Positions 44,749 through 54,428 of a stretch of DNA of 64,000 nucleotides are shown here, piece after piece (within the stretch, counting starts at the first letter, position 1; each line of letters begins with the position of its first letter). The notes under the pieces were generated by a model. That model saw nothing but the letters and a program-made list of their open reading frames with translations, had not been told where the DNA came from and searched no databases. Made by a program: the position numbers and the translations under genes. Source of the DNA: Paenibacillaceae bacterium (GTDB lineage Bacteria; Bacillota; Bacilli; Paenibacillales; NBRC-103111). The stretch is from NCBI GenBank assembly GCA_029256185.1, contig JAQSYI010000007.1:1-64000 (forward strand). The letters are read 5' to 3'.

Positions 44749-47700
44749 TCCCTCTCCTCCTCCGGCATATAAATCAGCAGGTTATCCATCATGAATTCCC
44801 CCTGGGCATCTGTTGCGGAATACATATCTATGCGGAATTGCCGCAAGCCGTTGGACCAGTCGAAATTCCGGTTGCTGGCCTGGACCCTCAGCGCAATCTG
44901 CTCTCTTATCAGAACACCGTTGATGGACAGGCTGTAGGTCAACGCATCCGTATCCACCTCAACCTTCACGTGATACCATGTGCCCGCCGTATAGCTGCCT
45001 ACGGTTGCCGCATGTGTTCCGTCATACACCGCGATGCTGCCGTTTGGCTGGAAGGAAACCAGGTAGCTGACCAGCCGGGGCTCGGAATCATAGATTTGAA
45101 TCCGCTTTTCCGCCCCCATCGCAGCAGCCATGAAGTCTCCTTCAAATGACACCTTGCCCTTGGCGTATCCGAGATCGTAGATCGCCGAAGGATTGGTCCC
45201 GCCTGTTGCATACACGATCTTCATGCCGTTGCCCTGGTCTGCCGCAGCAACCGCAACCTTGTTCAGCTCTCCGCCGGTATTGTTGAACTTCCACCCGGTA
45301 GGAACCGCCCCGGCCGTGAAGCCGTCGAAGCTTTCATCCAGCATAACCCGGTTCTCCGTTGTAAATGAGGCGCCAAGCTGCTTGTCTCCATCGATGGTCA
45401 GGCTGATCACGGGATTGCTGCCGCTTGCCGCGCCGCTCCAGGAGATGAAGTGGTTCAGCCTGCCGGGCGAGGCTTCCAGCACGATGATATCCCCCTGGGC
45501 GAAGCCCGCCTCCGGCCAAGGCAAGGCCTGCAAGCCATCCGTGCCCTTATACAGCACACTGCCATAGCCCTCCGCCGTCAATTGAAGATAGACAGGGTTG
45601 AGCGGCCTCCACTTGGCGTATAAGGTCACATTCTTCTTGACCTTGTCATAACCGAAGGTCCACGGCAGATGAAGAGCTTCATCCTTGTACCACCCGTCAA
45701 AAACATAACGGTCCATCACAGGCGCAGCCGGTTCCCGGATATAAGAGCCGCTCTTCACTGCCAGGCCCGGGAGCTCGCTTCCCCCGTTGCTGTCGAAGCT
45801 GACCGTGTATTCCGGCCGTTCATCATACCGGGGTACGCTGATCTTCAGATTGTCCATCACATATTCCCCATCCGCATCCACCGCGGAATAAGCGTCTATG
45901 CGGAAGCCGGTAAGCCCTTGGGACCAGTCGAAGCTTCTCCCGCCCGAGGCTTGGCGCATAACGGCGTTCTCCTTCACCATAACGCCGTTGATATAGACAT
46001 TGAAGGTCTGGAGATCCGTATCCACCTCGAATTTCAGCCTGTACCAGGTATTCGGCTCATAGGCGCCCACCGCTTCTGTAGCGGCATTGTTCCAGATCAT
46101 GATTTTCCCGTTAGCGGCGAAATCGGCCAGGTAGCTGAACAGCCTGGGCTCAGAGTCATAGAGCTGGATTTGTTTGTCGCCTCCGGTTTTGGTGATCAGG
46201 AAATCCGCCTCGATGGTTACCTCCCCCTGGATATTGCCAAGGGTATATCTGGCCGACGGATTGGCTCCTCCGGTGGCAAAGGTAATCTTCACTCCCTTGC
46301 CCTTATCCGTTTCACCTATGGAGACCTGATTGCCGTCACCGCCGTTGTTGTTGATTTTCCATCCGGTAGGCGTGAGCCCCACCACCTGGTCCTCGAAGCC
46401 GGAGTTAAACAGAATATTGCTGTATACCGTCACGGCAATCTTCTGGCTGCGGGTCTTGCCTTGCCACAGCAAGGTCGCCTTGATGTCAGTCGTGCCGGGC
46501 GTCAAGCCGCGAACCTTGCCGTCGGTTATGTCCACAATGCCGGGCCGGGAAAATTCATAGGTCAGCATGGCGGGACTCACGGGGATAGCCTGGTTGTCGC
46601 TGGACTGGGCGGTGACTTCAAGTGCCAGCTCCTCCCCTTCCATCAAGCTGGCGGAGAGCAGATTCAGATTGAAGGATTTGATAAACACATCCGTCCCGTA
46701 AAAACAGACCTCCCGGTAGCTGTTCCACTTGTTCACCGAATTCCCGTAGCCGGTAATCCGGATGTATTTGACCTGCATCTCTTGCACGGGATAGTATTCC
46801 AGTTCACTGGAGGCTCCGCTGCTCTGCCCGCTGAACAGCTCCGTCCAGCTTGCTCCATCCAATGAACCCTCTATTTTGAACAGAGCCCGGCGGACCTGCC
46901 CCTGATGGTGGGCAATGGCGACCTGCCCCAGCTCGGATACCTCCTCCAGCTCGTATTGAAGGTACTGTCCCTCCCCTTCAGCAGCCCAATAGCTCAGCAG
47001 ATCTTCATCCATGGTCAGCTCCGGAATCTGGGACTGGTTATACCCCGATGAAGCGATGCTCTTTACCGCGATCTCTCCAAAGCCCAGATAAGGAATGATA
47101 TGAAGGATATATTCCCGGGAATGCTGCCTGTCCGCGCTGGTTACGGTGATGACAACCCGATCTGTCTCGAAGCGGGTGACCACCTTGGCCCGCAGGTCCG
47201 AAGCCAGGCTGACGACAGCCCCTGCCTCATTCTGCCAGCTCTTATGAATATCATAGTCCAATTGCTCCGGCGAGAAGCCTGCCAGCGGAGTGCCGCTTAC
47301 GCTGACCGCGGCCAGACTGGCCTCCGGACTGTCTCCCGACACCTCTGTGATGATCTCAAGCGCATTGAGATTATCCCGCCAGCGGATGATGGTATCCGTC
47401 GCCTGCCTTAATGCGCCCATCTCGGCATACACGACTCCGTTGACCGTTGTGCCGTAGACCGCTCCGGTTACGGTTTTCCCCGTCTTGCCCAAGGTCTCCT
47501 CAAGCGGAAGAAACACCTGGTTCCCCAGCAGAACAGGCGGATTGGCAAAAACGGCCGCTTCCTGATCAAGCGTCACATGGATCTGTCCGGTCTTCTCTAA
47601 GGGTTGCGGCACCGTAACCGTATCGTTCCCGATATCGACGGTGTACAGCGCTCCATTTACCGTAATGCCGTACAGTCCATCTCCCAGCTTTTGCGATGTG

Positions 47701-49685
47701 ATCTGCGGAGGAATCTGGTCGTCCGGCGAGTAAGAGACGGCTACCGCGCTGGTCCAGGAATCCGCCGCCTTGGAGGCTACCAGGCACAGCCTGTCGGCAG
47801 AAACCAGAGGGCTTGCCGCAATGTTCGTCCGCCCGCCCCAATAAGTAACGGTCTGCGGCTCCAGGGTTCCGCCGTCCAGATCCAGGGGCTGCACCAGCAG
47901 CTTGGTCTGGGGATTCTGAACCAGCACAGACCCGTCCGCCAGCTTGACGGCATACTGGGAATCCGGGAAGAACCGCAGCTCCAGATTGCTGGTCTGATTG
48001 AGCTTGATGTCGTCAATGACCACCAGCACGTCCGGTTTGATATACAGCAGATGCCGGTTGTACCGGTCCAGTCCCATGACGGACGGGTAGGCGCTTGTCG
48101 CGTCTCCCACCATGAAATCGTAATCGTCGGTAAACTCCGTTTTGACAATTTCGCTTTTTTTGCCGCCGTTGTTGACTGCCGCGTCATGGGCTATCCTGCC
48201 GTTGAACCAGACCCCATCCTCTCCGGCCTGCCCCTTGCCGTTGATTAATAATGTATTATGGCTGCCGGTGTATTTGTAGGAATACCCGTCATCCTTCATC
48301 AGCCAATCACCGCCCCCGAACCAGCTGAAGTGGTTCTGGTCCGGATGCACATGCCCCGCGCCCCAATCCACGTAGGGACTGGTATTGTTTTCCTCCAATA
48401 CCTTGTGCCCCATATACGGCCCGCTCTTGAAGGCGAGCAAGGATTCATTGCCGTTCCAGCTGCTGCGGGCGGAGATGATGTCCATGTCGTCAAAGTGAGC
48501 GGCCGTGTCAAGAGAACCCAGCGCCTGTTCGGGAATATCCAGATTGGTTCTCAACAGAAACTGGTACAGATAATGGGAGACATTCGCTTCCTTCTCTCTC
48601 AGCATCCGGGCATAATATTGCGCGTACCCGTTGTTATATTCCATCGCCAGCTTGGAGAAGTTCGGGGAAGGGCCCCCGCCCAGCAGAAAATTCCGGTCGT
48701 CATCGGCAAGATCGATGTGATTGTTCTGATTGGTGATGCTGTCCTCCGGCAAGAAGAACCGCAGGGCATAATCCGCTGTCTTGGCAAACCAGGCGCTAAA
48801 GGCATTGGTGTAATAATCGATGCCAAAATATTGCCTGGAGATGTCCATGTAATTCATCAGCCATTCCGTACCATACTGCCAGTACATCACTCCCTCGTGG
48901 CTGGCTCCGTCATCGCCCAGGTACAGGAAGGCCTGATGCATGCTTTGCCGGGCTTGCGTCAGCCATCTGCCTGCGGCTTCGGGATACTGGTCATACAGCA
49001 CAACACCAGCGGCAGTCAGCCCGGTCAGATCGATCCACAGATGGTTTTGCAGCCATTCCGTCTTCCAGAATGCCCCTGAATCGGGCAGTGAGGCCTCGTA
49101 CATATCCTCCCCCACCTCCAGAAGCTTCGCCTCCACCAATTGCCGCGTAGCGGGCTGAAGCTCGGAATAGCACCAGTCATAGACAAGGCTTACGGAGTGG
49201 AGCATATGCCCCGCCGCCAGATCGGCGTTGACCGCTCCCGGCTGCCTGCCCCAGTTGGGGAACTGGACCCCCTTGGCCAGCCACACCTCGGCAGCCGCCA
49301 GATACTTGGGGTCCAGGGTCAGCTTGTAAGCAAAGGCCATGTTGGCCAAATTCATGGAGTACTGGCGCAGGAATCCGTCGGCCACATCACCTGCCGGGTT
49401 GTAATCGGGCGGGGCGAACGCAATCACATTGTCCAACGCGCGGAACATGGCGTCCGTGTACGCCGTATACCGGGAATCCGCAAGCTTGGCCTGCTGGGCC
49501 GCCAGCTTGCCGCCGTCCAAGTACAGCCGGGGATGGACGTTCCCCACAGCCTCCAGAGCGGAGAAATCAGCCAAGCTCAAGTCCGGACCATTATTATTCT
49601 CTGCTCCGGCGGATTGTGGAATGAATGCAAGAACCAATACGGACAGCAGCATAATCGAGAAAAGCATGGAACATTTTTTCACCAT
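44745..49685 (-). CDS. Secreted multimodular heparinase II/III-type polysaccharide lyase
   Basis: The 1646-residue precursor has a signal peptide (about 1-28), an alpha-toroid lyase domain (about 45-340; NVHPRLYLDGGKL, TEWLQNHLWIDLTG, ASHEGVMYWQYG) and a heparinase II/III beta-sheet domain (about 380-640) with GAGHVHPDQNHF and DDGYSYKYTGSHNTLLING. Accessory parts follow: a copper-amine-oxidase-N-like stalk (about 690-790), a cadherin-like sandwich, an F5/8 type C domain (about 870-990), a Big_2 domain and a beta-sandwich module. A Listeria-Bacteroides repeat (FDSNGGSELPG...YKDEALHLPW) comes next, then a second copy of the beta-sandwich module. The two modules (about 1080-1275 and 1430-1640) share QIYDSEPRL-type and SFDWSQGL-type motifs. 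AGGGGG precedes the start. It should cleave an acidic polysaccharide outside the cell. Confidence 0.9.
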   Translation of the reverse strand: MVKKCSMLFSIMLLSVLVLAFIPQSAGAENNNGPDLSLADFSALEAVGNVHPRLYLDGGKLAAQQAKLADSRYTAYTDAMFRALDNVIAFAPPDYNPAGDVADGFLRQYSMNLANMAFAYKLTLDPKYLAAAEVWLAKGVQFPNWGRQPGAVNADLAAGHMLHSVSLVYDWCYSELQPATRQLVEAKLLEVGEDMYEASLPDSGAFWKTEWLQNHLWIDLTGLTAAGVVLYDQYPEAAGRWLTQARQSMHQAFLYLGDDGASHEGVMYWQYGTEWLMNYMDISRQYFGIDYYTNAFSAWFAKTADYALRFFLPEDSITNQNNHIDLADDDRNFLLGGGPSPNFSKLAMEYNNGYAQYYARMLREKEANVSHYLYQFLLRTNLDIPEQALGSLDTAAHFDDMDIISARSSWNGNESLLAFKSGPYMGHKVLEENNTSPYVDWGAGHVHPDQNHFSWFGGGDWLMKDDGYSYKYTGSHNTLLINGKGQAGEDGVWFNGRIAHDAAVNNGGKKSEIVKTEFTDDYDFMVGDATSAYPSVMGLDRYNRHLLYIKPDVLVVIDDIKLNQTSNLELRFFPDSQYAVKLADGSVLVQNPQTKLLVQPLDLDGGTLEPQTVTYWGGRTNIAASPLVSADRLCLVASKAADSWTSAVAVSYSPDDQIPPQITSQKLGDGLYGITVNGALYTVDIGNDTVTVPQPLEKTGQIHVTLDQEAAVFANPPVLLGNQVFLPLEETLGKTGKTVTGAVYGTTVNGVVYAEMGALRQATDTIIRWRDNLNALEIITEVSGDSPEASLAAVSVSGTPLAGFSPEQLDYDIHKSWQNEAGAVVSLASDLRAKVVTRFETDRVVITVTSADRQHSREYILHIIPYLGFGEIAVKSIASSGYNQSQIPELTMDEDLLSYWAAEGEGQYLQYELEEVSELGQVAIAHHQGQVRRALFKIEGSLDGASWTELFSGQSSGASSELEYYPVQEMQVKYIRITGYGNSVNKWNSYREVCFYGTDVFIKSFNLNLLSASLMEGEELALEVTAQSSDNQAIPVSPAMLTYEFSRPGIVDITDGKVRGLTPGTTDIKATLLWQGKTRSQKIAVTVYSNILFNSGFEDQVVGLTPTGWKINNNGGDGNQVSIGETDKGKGVKITFATGGANPSARYTLGNIQGEVTIEADFLITKTGGDKQIQLYDSEPRLFSYLADFAANGKIMIWNNAATEAVGAYEPNTWYRLKFEVDTDLQTFNVYINGVMVKENAVMRQASGGRSFDWSQGLTGFRIDAYSAVDADGEYVMDNLKISVPRYDERPEYTVSFDSNGGSELPGLAVKSGSYIREPAAPVMDRYVFDGWYKDEALHLPWTFGYDKVKKNVTLYAKWRPLNPVYLQLTAEGYGSVLYKGTDGLQALPWPEAGFAQGDIIVLEASPGRLNHFISWSGAASGSNPVISLTIDGDKQLGASFTTENRVMLDESFDGFTAGAVPTGWKFNNTGGELNKVAVAAADQGNGMKIVYATGGTNPSAIYDLGYAKGKVSFEGDFMAAAMGAEKRIQIYDSEPRLVSYLVSFQPNGSIAVYDGTHAATVGSYTAGTWYHVKVEVDTDALTYSLSINGVLIREQIALRVQASNRNFDWSNGLRQFRIDMYSATDAQGEFMMDNLLIYMPEEERE

Positions 49686-49756
49686 AGCGCCCCCTTGGAT
49701 TTGAAATACATGCGGGACCGTTCATCCCCGCCTCCTTCAACACCCGAACCCTCCGA

Positions 49757-50743
49757 TCAGTAAATCGACAATCGAATGTAGTTATCCCGCGTTACCTCGT
49801 GCTTCAGCTCCTCCCCCCGCTGCAGCCGGATCAGATCCTCTGTGACACAATCCAGCGCCCGGTCAATCCATACCTTGGCGTATCCGCCAATATGGGGGGT
49901 ATGCACCACATTGGGCAGTCCCACAAGCGGATGCCCTCCCTGTACGGGCTCCTTGTCATATACATCCACCGCCGCGCCCAGTCTGCCGGTGCGTACCTCA
50001 GCCGCCAGCGCCGCTTGGTCCACAATGGGTCCCCTGGCCGTGTTGACGAACAGGGCGCCGCTCTTCATCAGCCCCAGCTCCCGCTGTCCAATCATCCCGG
50101 CCGTCTGGGCATTGAGCGTATCGTGAAGGGTCACCACGTCGCTTACCTTCAGCAATTCGTCCAAGTCTGTCAGCTCACAGTGAAGCTCCCGGGCCAGCTC
50201 CGGGCTGCAATACCTGGAGCGAATCAGGATGCGGCAGTGAAAGGGCTTCAGCAGGCCAATCAGAATCCGGGAGATGGCTCCCAGCCCGATAATGCCCACT
50301 GTCTTGCCATAAAGCCCGTCAGGAGAGTCCTTCATGGGTTCCCGCCACAGCCCCTGATCCATCATGGCGCTGAATTCCTTGACCCGCCATAATCCGGTCA
50401 GAATTAAGGTCAGGGCCAGCTCCGCCGTGGAATGGGCAAGAGCGGCGTTGGCATTGACCACCCTGATGCCCCTCTCATATGCGTTCTGATCCACATATGG
50501 CGCCACCGTACCGGCCGTATGTCCGATGAAGCGAAGCCGGGTTGCCCGGCTGAGCACCTCCGGGGTAATACGCTCCGAATCCCACCCGGTAATGACGGCC
50601 TCGTAATCGCCGATGATATCGGCCAGATGCTGGCCCTCCCGCTGCCAAGTCAGGTCGGCGGCAGCCGCAAGCCGCTTGTACGCTGCATCATTGAAGATCA
50701 AGGCCTTCACATTGTCCGCGGTTACAGCAATTAATGTTTTCAT
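49757..50743 (-). CDS. D-2-hydroxyacid dehydrogenase, NAD-dependent
   Basis: The 328-residue enzyme has the NAD-binding motif TVGIIGLGAISR, the catalytic arginine in FVNTARGPIVDQ, the glutamate in AVDVYDKEP and the histidine in VVHTPHIGGY, the full catalytic set of the family. Family reactions interconvert 2-keto and 2-hydroxy acids. ATG 50743 overlaps the stop of the intracellular lyase gene (ATGA, 50740-50743) and has AAAGGA nine bases upstream, so translation is coupled; longer upstream starts would overlap that gene heavily and are rejected. Position between two uronate-type lyases suggests a role in handling an unsaturated uronate or 2-keto acid product (inference). Confidence 0.92.
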   Translation of the reverse strand: MKTLIAVTADNVKALIFNDAAYKRLAAAADLTWQREGQHLADIIGDYEAVITGWDSERITPEVLSRATRLRFIGHTAGTVAPYVDQNAYERGIRVVNANAALAHSTAELALTLILTGLWRVKEFSAMMDQGLWREPMKDSPDGLYGKTVGIIGLGAISRILIGLLKPFHCRILIRSRYCSPELARELHCELTDLDELLKVSDVVTLHDTLNAQTAGMIGQRELGLMKSGALFVNTARGPIVDQAALAAEVRTGRLGAAVDVYDKEPVQGGHPLVGLPNVVHTPHIGGYAKVWIDRALDCVTEDLIRLQRGEELKHEVTRDNYIRLSIY

Positions 50744-52668
50744 TTCCGGCCATCCTTTCGTTGGAGCTTGCACGTCTGCAAATCCACTTGGAGCTCCGTG
50801 GAGTCCCATATTGCGGTCACTCTGCCTTGGCCAAGCCTGATCTCCGGCCGGGCAGGCTGGTCCCCGGCGGAACACCAGCTCAATACGGTGGCGGTCAGCC
50901 AGTGTGTGGAACGGGTTCTAGCCAACAGCATCTTCACCTGACTGCTCGGTTCCCTGGTATTGAATGGAATGGTCTGCCTGCCCCGGTATACCCCTCGCTC
51001 CTCCAGAGAAAATTCCGAACCGGTATTGGCGATTCGCAGAACAGAGCGTTCACCGTTAATCAGATAGGCTCCGTTATCCTCCTGAATGCAGGAGCCTCCG
51101 GGAATAAACCGCAGCTCCATGGAGCTGACGGTATCTGCCTCAATATCATCGATTACGATCAGCACGCCCGGCTTGATAAACAGGAAGTGGCGGTTGAACC
51201 GGAGGAGCCCCGTATGGGCCGGATATGCGAAGGCGCCCGCGCACGCGGCATAATCACAATCATCGGCAAACTCCGTATGCATAATATGGGGCTTGCCGCC
51301 AGTTTCGTGGCAGGGACGCCCGTCGAACCAAATCCAGCCTTCGCCCGCCTGACCATAGCCGTTGATCAGCAGCGTATTATGATTGGAGGTAGCCTTGAAG
51401 GAGTAGCCGTCATCCGGCAGCAGCCACTCTCCCGAGCCGAACAGGGTGAAATGGTTCACATCGGGATGAACATGGCCTCCGCCCCAATCGTGGTAGGGCT
51501 TCTCCCTATGGCTGTCGAAGGCCCTGTGGCCAATGTAAGGGCCGCACCGGAAGAGAAGCGCGGAATCGTCCGCTCCCCAGCCTGATCGCAGGGAGACGAT
51601 GCCCATGTCGGGAAAATAGCCCTGGGTGGGAAGGGTGTCCAAGGCCTGCGGTTGGACCAACCCGTCATAATATAAGGCACTGGCAAAGGTATTGAGATGG
51701 GGATACTTGCGCGCTGCCAGAATGGCTCCCGTCTGAGCCCAGCCGTCCCGGTATTCCGAAGCAAGCAAGTAGAGCAGATGCTCCTGGGTTTCCGAGCCAT
51801 ACAGACCATTGGTGCGGTCGCAATCTCCCAAGTCCATGAACACGTCGGGGGAGCCGTCTCCCGTGTCGGGCAGCAGCAGATAGAGACCATAGCGGGCCGT
51901 GTTCTTGAACCACAGGTGGCCGAAATAATCCAGACCCAGGTGCTCCCGGGCCAGAACCATATACCGGAGCAGCCAGTCCAGTCCGTACTCCCAGTACATA
52001 TACCCTTCGTGACTGGCCCCGTCATGGCCCAGAACCTCCATCGTACGGGAAAGCTTCTCTTGGGCCACGCCAATCCACACGTCTGCGTGAGGCGCATCCT
52101 CATATACGGCCAACGCAGCGGCGAGCAAAGCGGTCATGTTGATCCACATATGATTTTGCAGCCATTCCCTGCTCCAGAAGGAGGAGGAATCCAGAGCGGC
52201 GCGGTGCATCGTCTCCGCCTTCTCCAGCAGGGTCCGCTTGAGCAGCTGTCGCGTTTCTTCACTCAGCTGATCGTACAGCCAGTCATAAACCATGGCTATG
52301 CCGAACAGCTGATGCGAAGCCACGATGTCGCAATTGGCATAATGGCCCCGGCCCCAGGTGGGATAAGCGGCGCTTTTGCAGGCCCACTCCACGGCGGCGT
52401 GCAAATACCGCTCCCCGCCGCCATAGCGGTACGCAGCGGCAAAATCCATCATATTGTTGCCCAGCCGCCGCTGCCAGCCGTCCGCCGGATCATTGGGCTT
52501 GGCTTCATAATCGGGTGCGGGCTTCCCGGCAATAATCCTGTCGCACTTGTCGCACAGCCGCCTCAGCAATTCCGCATAAACCGGGTCATTGCGGCCGCTT
52601 AGCTTGATTGAGCGGAGCTTTGCTTCGTCTGCGAGCAGACGCGGCCGCTTTCTTAACACAAATTCCAT
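50740..52668 (-). CDS. Cytoplasmic heparinase II/III-type lyase
   Basis: The 642-residue protein has no signal peptide and matches the catalytic part of the secreted lyase at 44745-49685 along its whole length: SREWLQNHMWINMTA, GASHEGYMYWEYGLDWLL, GGGHVHPDVNHF, DDGYSFKATSNHNTLLINGYGQAGEGW and KPGVLIVIDDIEAD. It has an alpha-toroid (about 40-350) and a heparinase II/III beta-sheet domain (about 380-640). It should degrade imported oligosaccharides, the inner partner of the secreted enzyme. AGGGC precedes the start at eight bases. It is translationally coupled to the dehydrogenase downstream. Whether it is a lyase on uronic acid linkages, as in PL12/PL15/PL17/PL21, or something new cannot be settled by eye. 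Confidence 0.9.
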   Translation of the reverse strand: MEFVLRKRPRLLADEAKLRSIKLSGRNDPVYAELLRRLCDKCDRIIAGKPAPDYEAKPNDPADGWQRRLGNNMMDFAAAYRYGGGERYLHAAVEWACKSAAYPTWGRGHYANCDIVASHQLFGIAMVYDWLYDQLSEETRQLLKRTLLEKAETMHRAALDSSSFWSREWLQNHMWINMTALLAAALAVYEDAPHADVWIGVAQEKLSRTMEVLGHDGASHEGYMYWEYGLDWLLRYMVLAREHLGLDYFGHLWFKNTARYGLYLLLPDTGDGSPDVFMDLGDCDRTNGLYGSETQEHLLYLLASEYRDGWAQTGAILAARKYPHLNTFASALYYDGLVQPQALDTLPTQGYFPDMGIVSLRSGWGADDSALLFRCGPYIGHRAFDSHREKPYHDWGGGHVHPDVNHFTLFGSGEWLLPDDGYSFKATSNHNTLLINGYGQAGEGWIWFDGRPCHETGGKPHIMHTEFADDCDYAACAGAFAYPAHTGLLRFNRHFLFIKPGVLIVIDDIEADTVSSMELRFIPGGSCIQEDNGAYLINGERSVLRIANTGSEFSLEERGVYRGRQTIPFNTREPSSQVKMLLARTRSTHWLTATVLSWCSAGDQPARPEIRLGQGRVTAIWDSTELQVDLQTCKLQRKDGRK

Positions 52669-52745
52669 AAGGATGCCCTCGCTTTATTATTCGTTGCGGC
52701 TGGCGGAGGAGGAGAGCTCAGGCCCTCCTCACTCCTGCTCCGCTT

Positions 52746-54383
52746 CTACTTCAATGTGGCCTTGTACCGGGCATACGCGCTGTTATACACATCCAGCACC
52801 GCCTGGAGATTCATTTTCTTCAGCTCATCCACATGCTTCTCCCAGGTGGCTTCCACATCCTTGGCGCCCAAAAAGGCGCTTTGGTCGTATTCATCGGCGT
52901 TGGCATTAATATTGGCAATATTGGCGTCAATCACCTGCCGCTCGCTGGCTGTAAAAACCAGCTCGGGAAAGGCCTTCTCCAGCCACTTGCTGCTCTGGTA
53001 CATGACGAAGCCCTCCTTGCCCTGCTTGTTCATGGTGCTGAGCTCTCCGTCCAGATTGCCGTAGGAGCCGATTTCGTACACGCCGATGCTTCTCAGATAT
53101 TGGGGATAGCCGCCGGGATTGCCCAACGCCTTGGAGGTTGGAGCAGGCTTGCCGTTTACCAGCGTGTAATCCTCCCCTTCTATCCCGTAGCCCATCAGCA
53201 GCTTGCCCTTTTCACTCATGAAGAAATCCATGTATTTGATGGCCGCCACAGGGTCCTTGCAGTCCTTGGAGATGCCCCAGGAATAAATATGCAGCGGTGT
53301 GCGGCTATAGATATGCTTGACCTTGCCGTTTACATCGGCAGGAGGAGCGATGGCAGCGAAATCGATATTGGGCACCTGGGGACGAACCGTATCATTGATG
53401 GCTCCCGTAGAGGCAAACCAGTCGATGGTGGCGCCGCCCGTGTCATTGCCCAGCAGGAACTGGCGGGCCTGGGAGCCCCGGGTGAAGATTTCCGGGTCAA
53501 TAAGTCCGTCCTTGTACCATTGGGCCAATTCCTTCAGCGCCGCCTTATATTCCGGCTCCGCCTTGGGATAGTGGACCTTGTCGTCCGCCCCGATATACCA
53601 GCTCACATGGGCGCCCCATAGCTGCACCAGGGTCCAGAACCCTTTGTCTCTGGTAAAGTAAGGAATTTCATCCTTTTTCCCATTTCCGTTAGGGTCGTTG
53701 TTGCGGAAGGCATACAACACATCCTTATACTCCTGCAGTGTTGTGGGCGCTTTCAAATTCAGCTTCTTCAGCCAGTCCTGCCGGATGAAGAAGCCGCTCG
53801 AGGGAACATTGTCGCCCGGCTTGCCGCCCAATGAGCCTGCTACGCTGTACAGCTTGCCGTCCGGTCCCGTACCGGCGTTGACGGCATCGGGATAATCCTT
53901 CATAAATTGCTGAATATTCGGCGCATGCTTGGCAATCAGATCATCCAGGGGAATAAGAGCGCCCTGGGCAATGGCCGGATTCAGGGTGACCCGCTGGGCT
54001 TGAATCAGGTCCGGCAGCTTGCCGGCTGCCATCATGGTGTTGAAGGATTGCTTCTCATCGCTGACGGATTCGTTCGCTGCGTTCTTCATGCTCACATTGG
54101 TGAATTCAGCCGCCTTTTTCCAGATGGGCATGTCTCCCTTGGGAGCCCCGTTAGCACCGAAGGCATAAAACAGCGTTAAGGTCATGGGCGCTTCCGAAAC
54201 CTTCAGATTGTCCTTGCCGTTGTAGCCCACGGCTTGGGCGGCGCCCCCGGCAGCCGGTGATCCTGCTGCGGGTGAGGCTGAGCCGCCGGTTGCAGCAGGC
54301 TCCGTTGAGCTCCCGGAGCAGCCCCCCAGCGCAGATACGGCCAGCCCCGATGCCAGCGCCATGGTACATAGCTTTTTGTTCAT
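52746..54383 (-). CDS. ABC transporter substrate-binding lipoprotein, LipO/YtcQ type
   Basis: The 545-residue precursor has a lipobox ALGGC, an Ala/Gly/Ser-rich linker and a family-typical solute-binding domain (MTLTLFYAFGANGAPKGDMPIW, RQDWLKKLNLKAPTTLQEYKDVLYAFRNNDPNGNGKKDEIP, YGIEGEDYTLVNGKPAPT). The NDPNGNGKKDE loop resembles the calcium-binding segment seen in this family. AGGGGG lies eight bases upstream. It is the third gene of the importer, after two permeases, and precedes the cytoplasmic lyase, so its cargo is probably the oligosaccharide released by the secreted lyase. Confidence 0.95.
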   Translation of the reverse strand: MNKKLCTMALASGLAVSALGGCSGSSTEPAATGGSASPAAGSPAAGGAAQAVGYNGKDNLKVSEAPMTLTLFYAFGANGAPKGDMPIWKKAAEFTNVSMKNAANESVSDEKQSFNTMMAAGKLPDLIQAQRVTLNPAIAQGALIPLDDLIAKHAPNIQQFMKDYPDAVNAGTGPDGKLYSVAGSLGGKPGDNVPSSGFFIRQDWLKKLNLKAPTTLQEYKDVLYAFRNNDPNGNGKKDEIPYFTRDKGFWTLVQLWGAHVSWYIGADDKVHYPKAEPEYKAALKELAQWYKDGLIDPEIFTRGSQARQFLLGNDTGGATIDWFASTGAINDTVRPQVPNIDFAAIAPPADVNGKVKHIYSRTPLHIYSWGISKDCKDPVAAIKYMDFFMSEKGKLLMGYGIEGEDYTLVNGKPAPTSKALGNPGGYPQYLRSIGVYEIGSYGNLDGELSTMNKQGKEGFVMYQSSKWLEKAFPELVFTASERQVIDANIANINANADEYDQSAFLGAKDVEATWEKHVDELKKMNLQAVLDVYNSAYARYKATLK

Positions 54384-54428
54384 GTTCTTGTCCCCCTGAA
54401 TAGAATTATTGTGGAATGGATTTAGGAT

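Noticed and set aside
50744..50875. Longer start for the 2-hydroxyacid dehydrogenase
   Set aside because: It would overlap the lyase gene by about 130 bases; MKTLIAVTADN at 50743 fits the family and the ATGA coupling.
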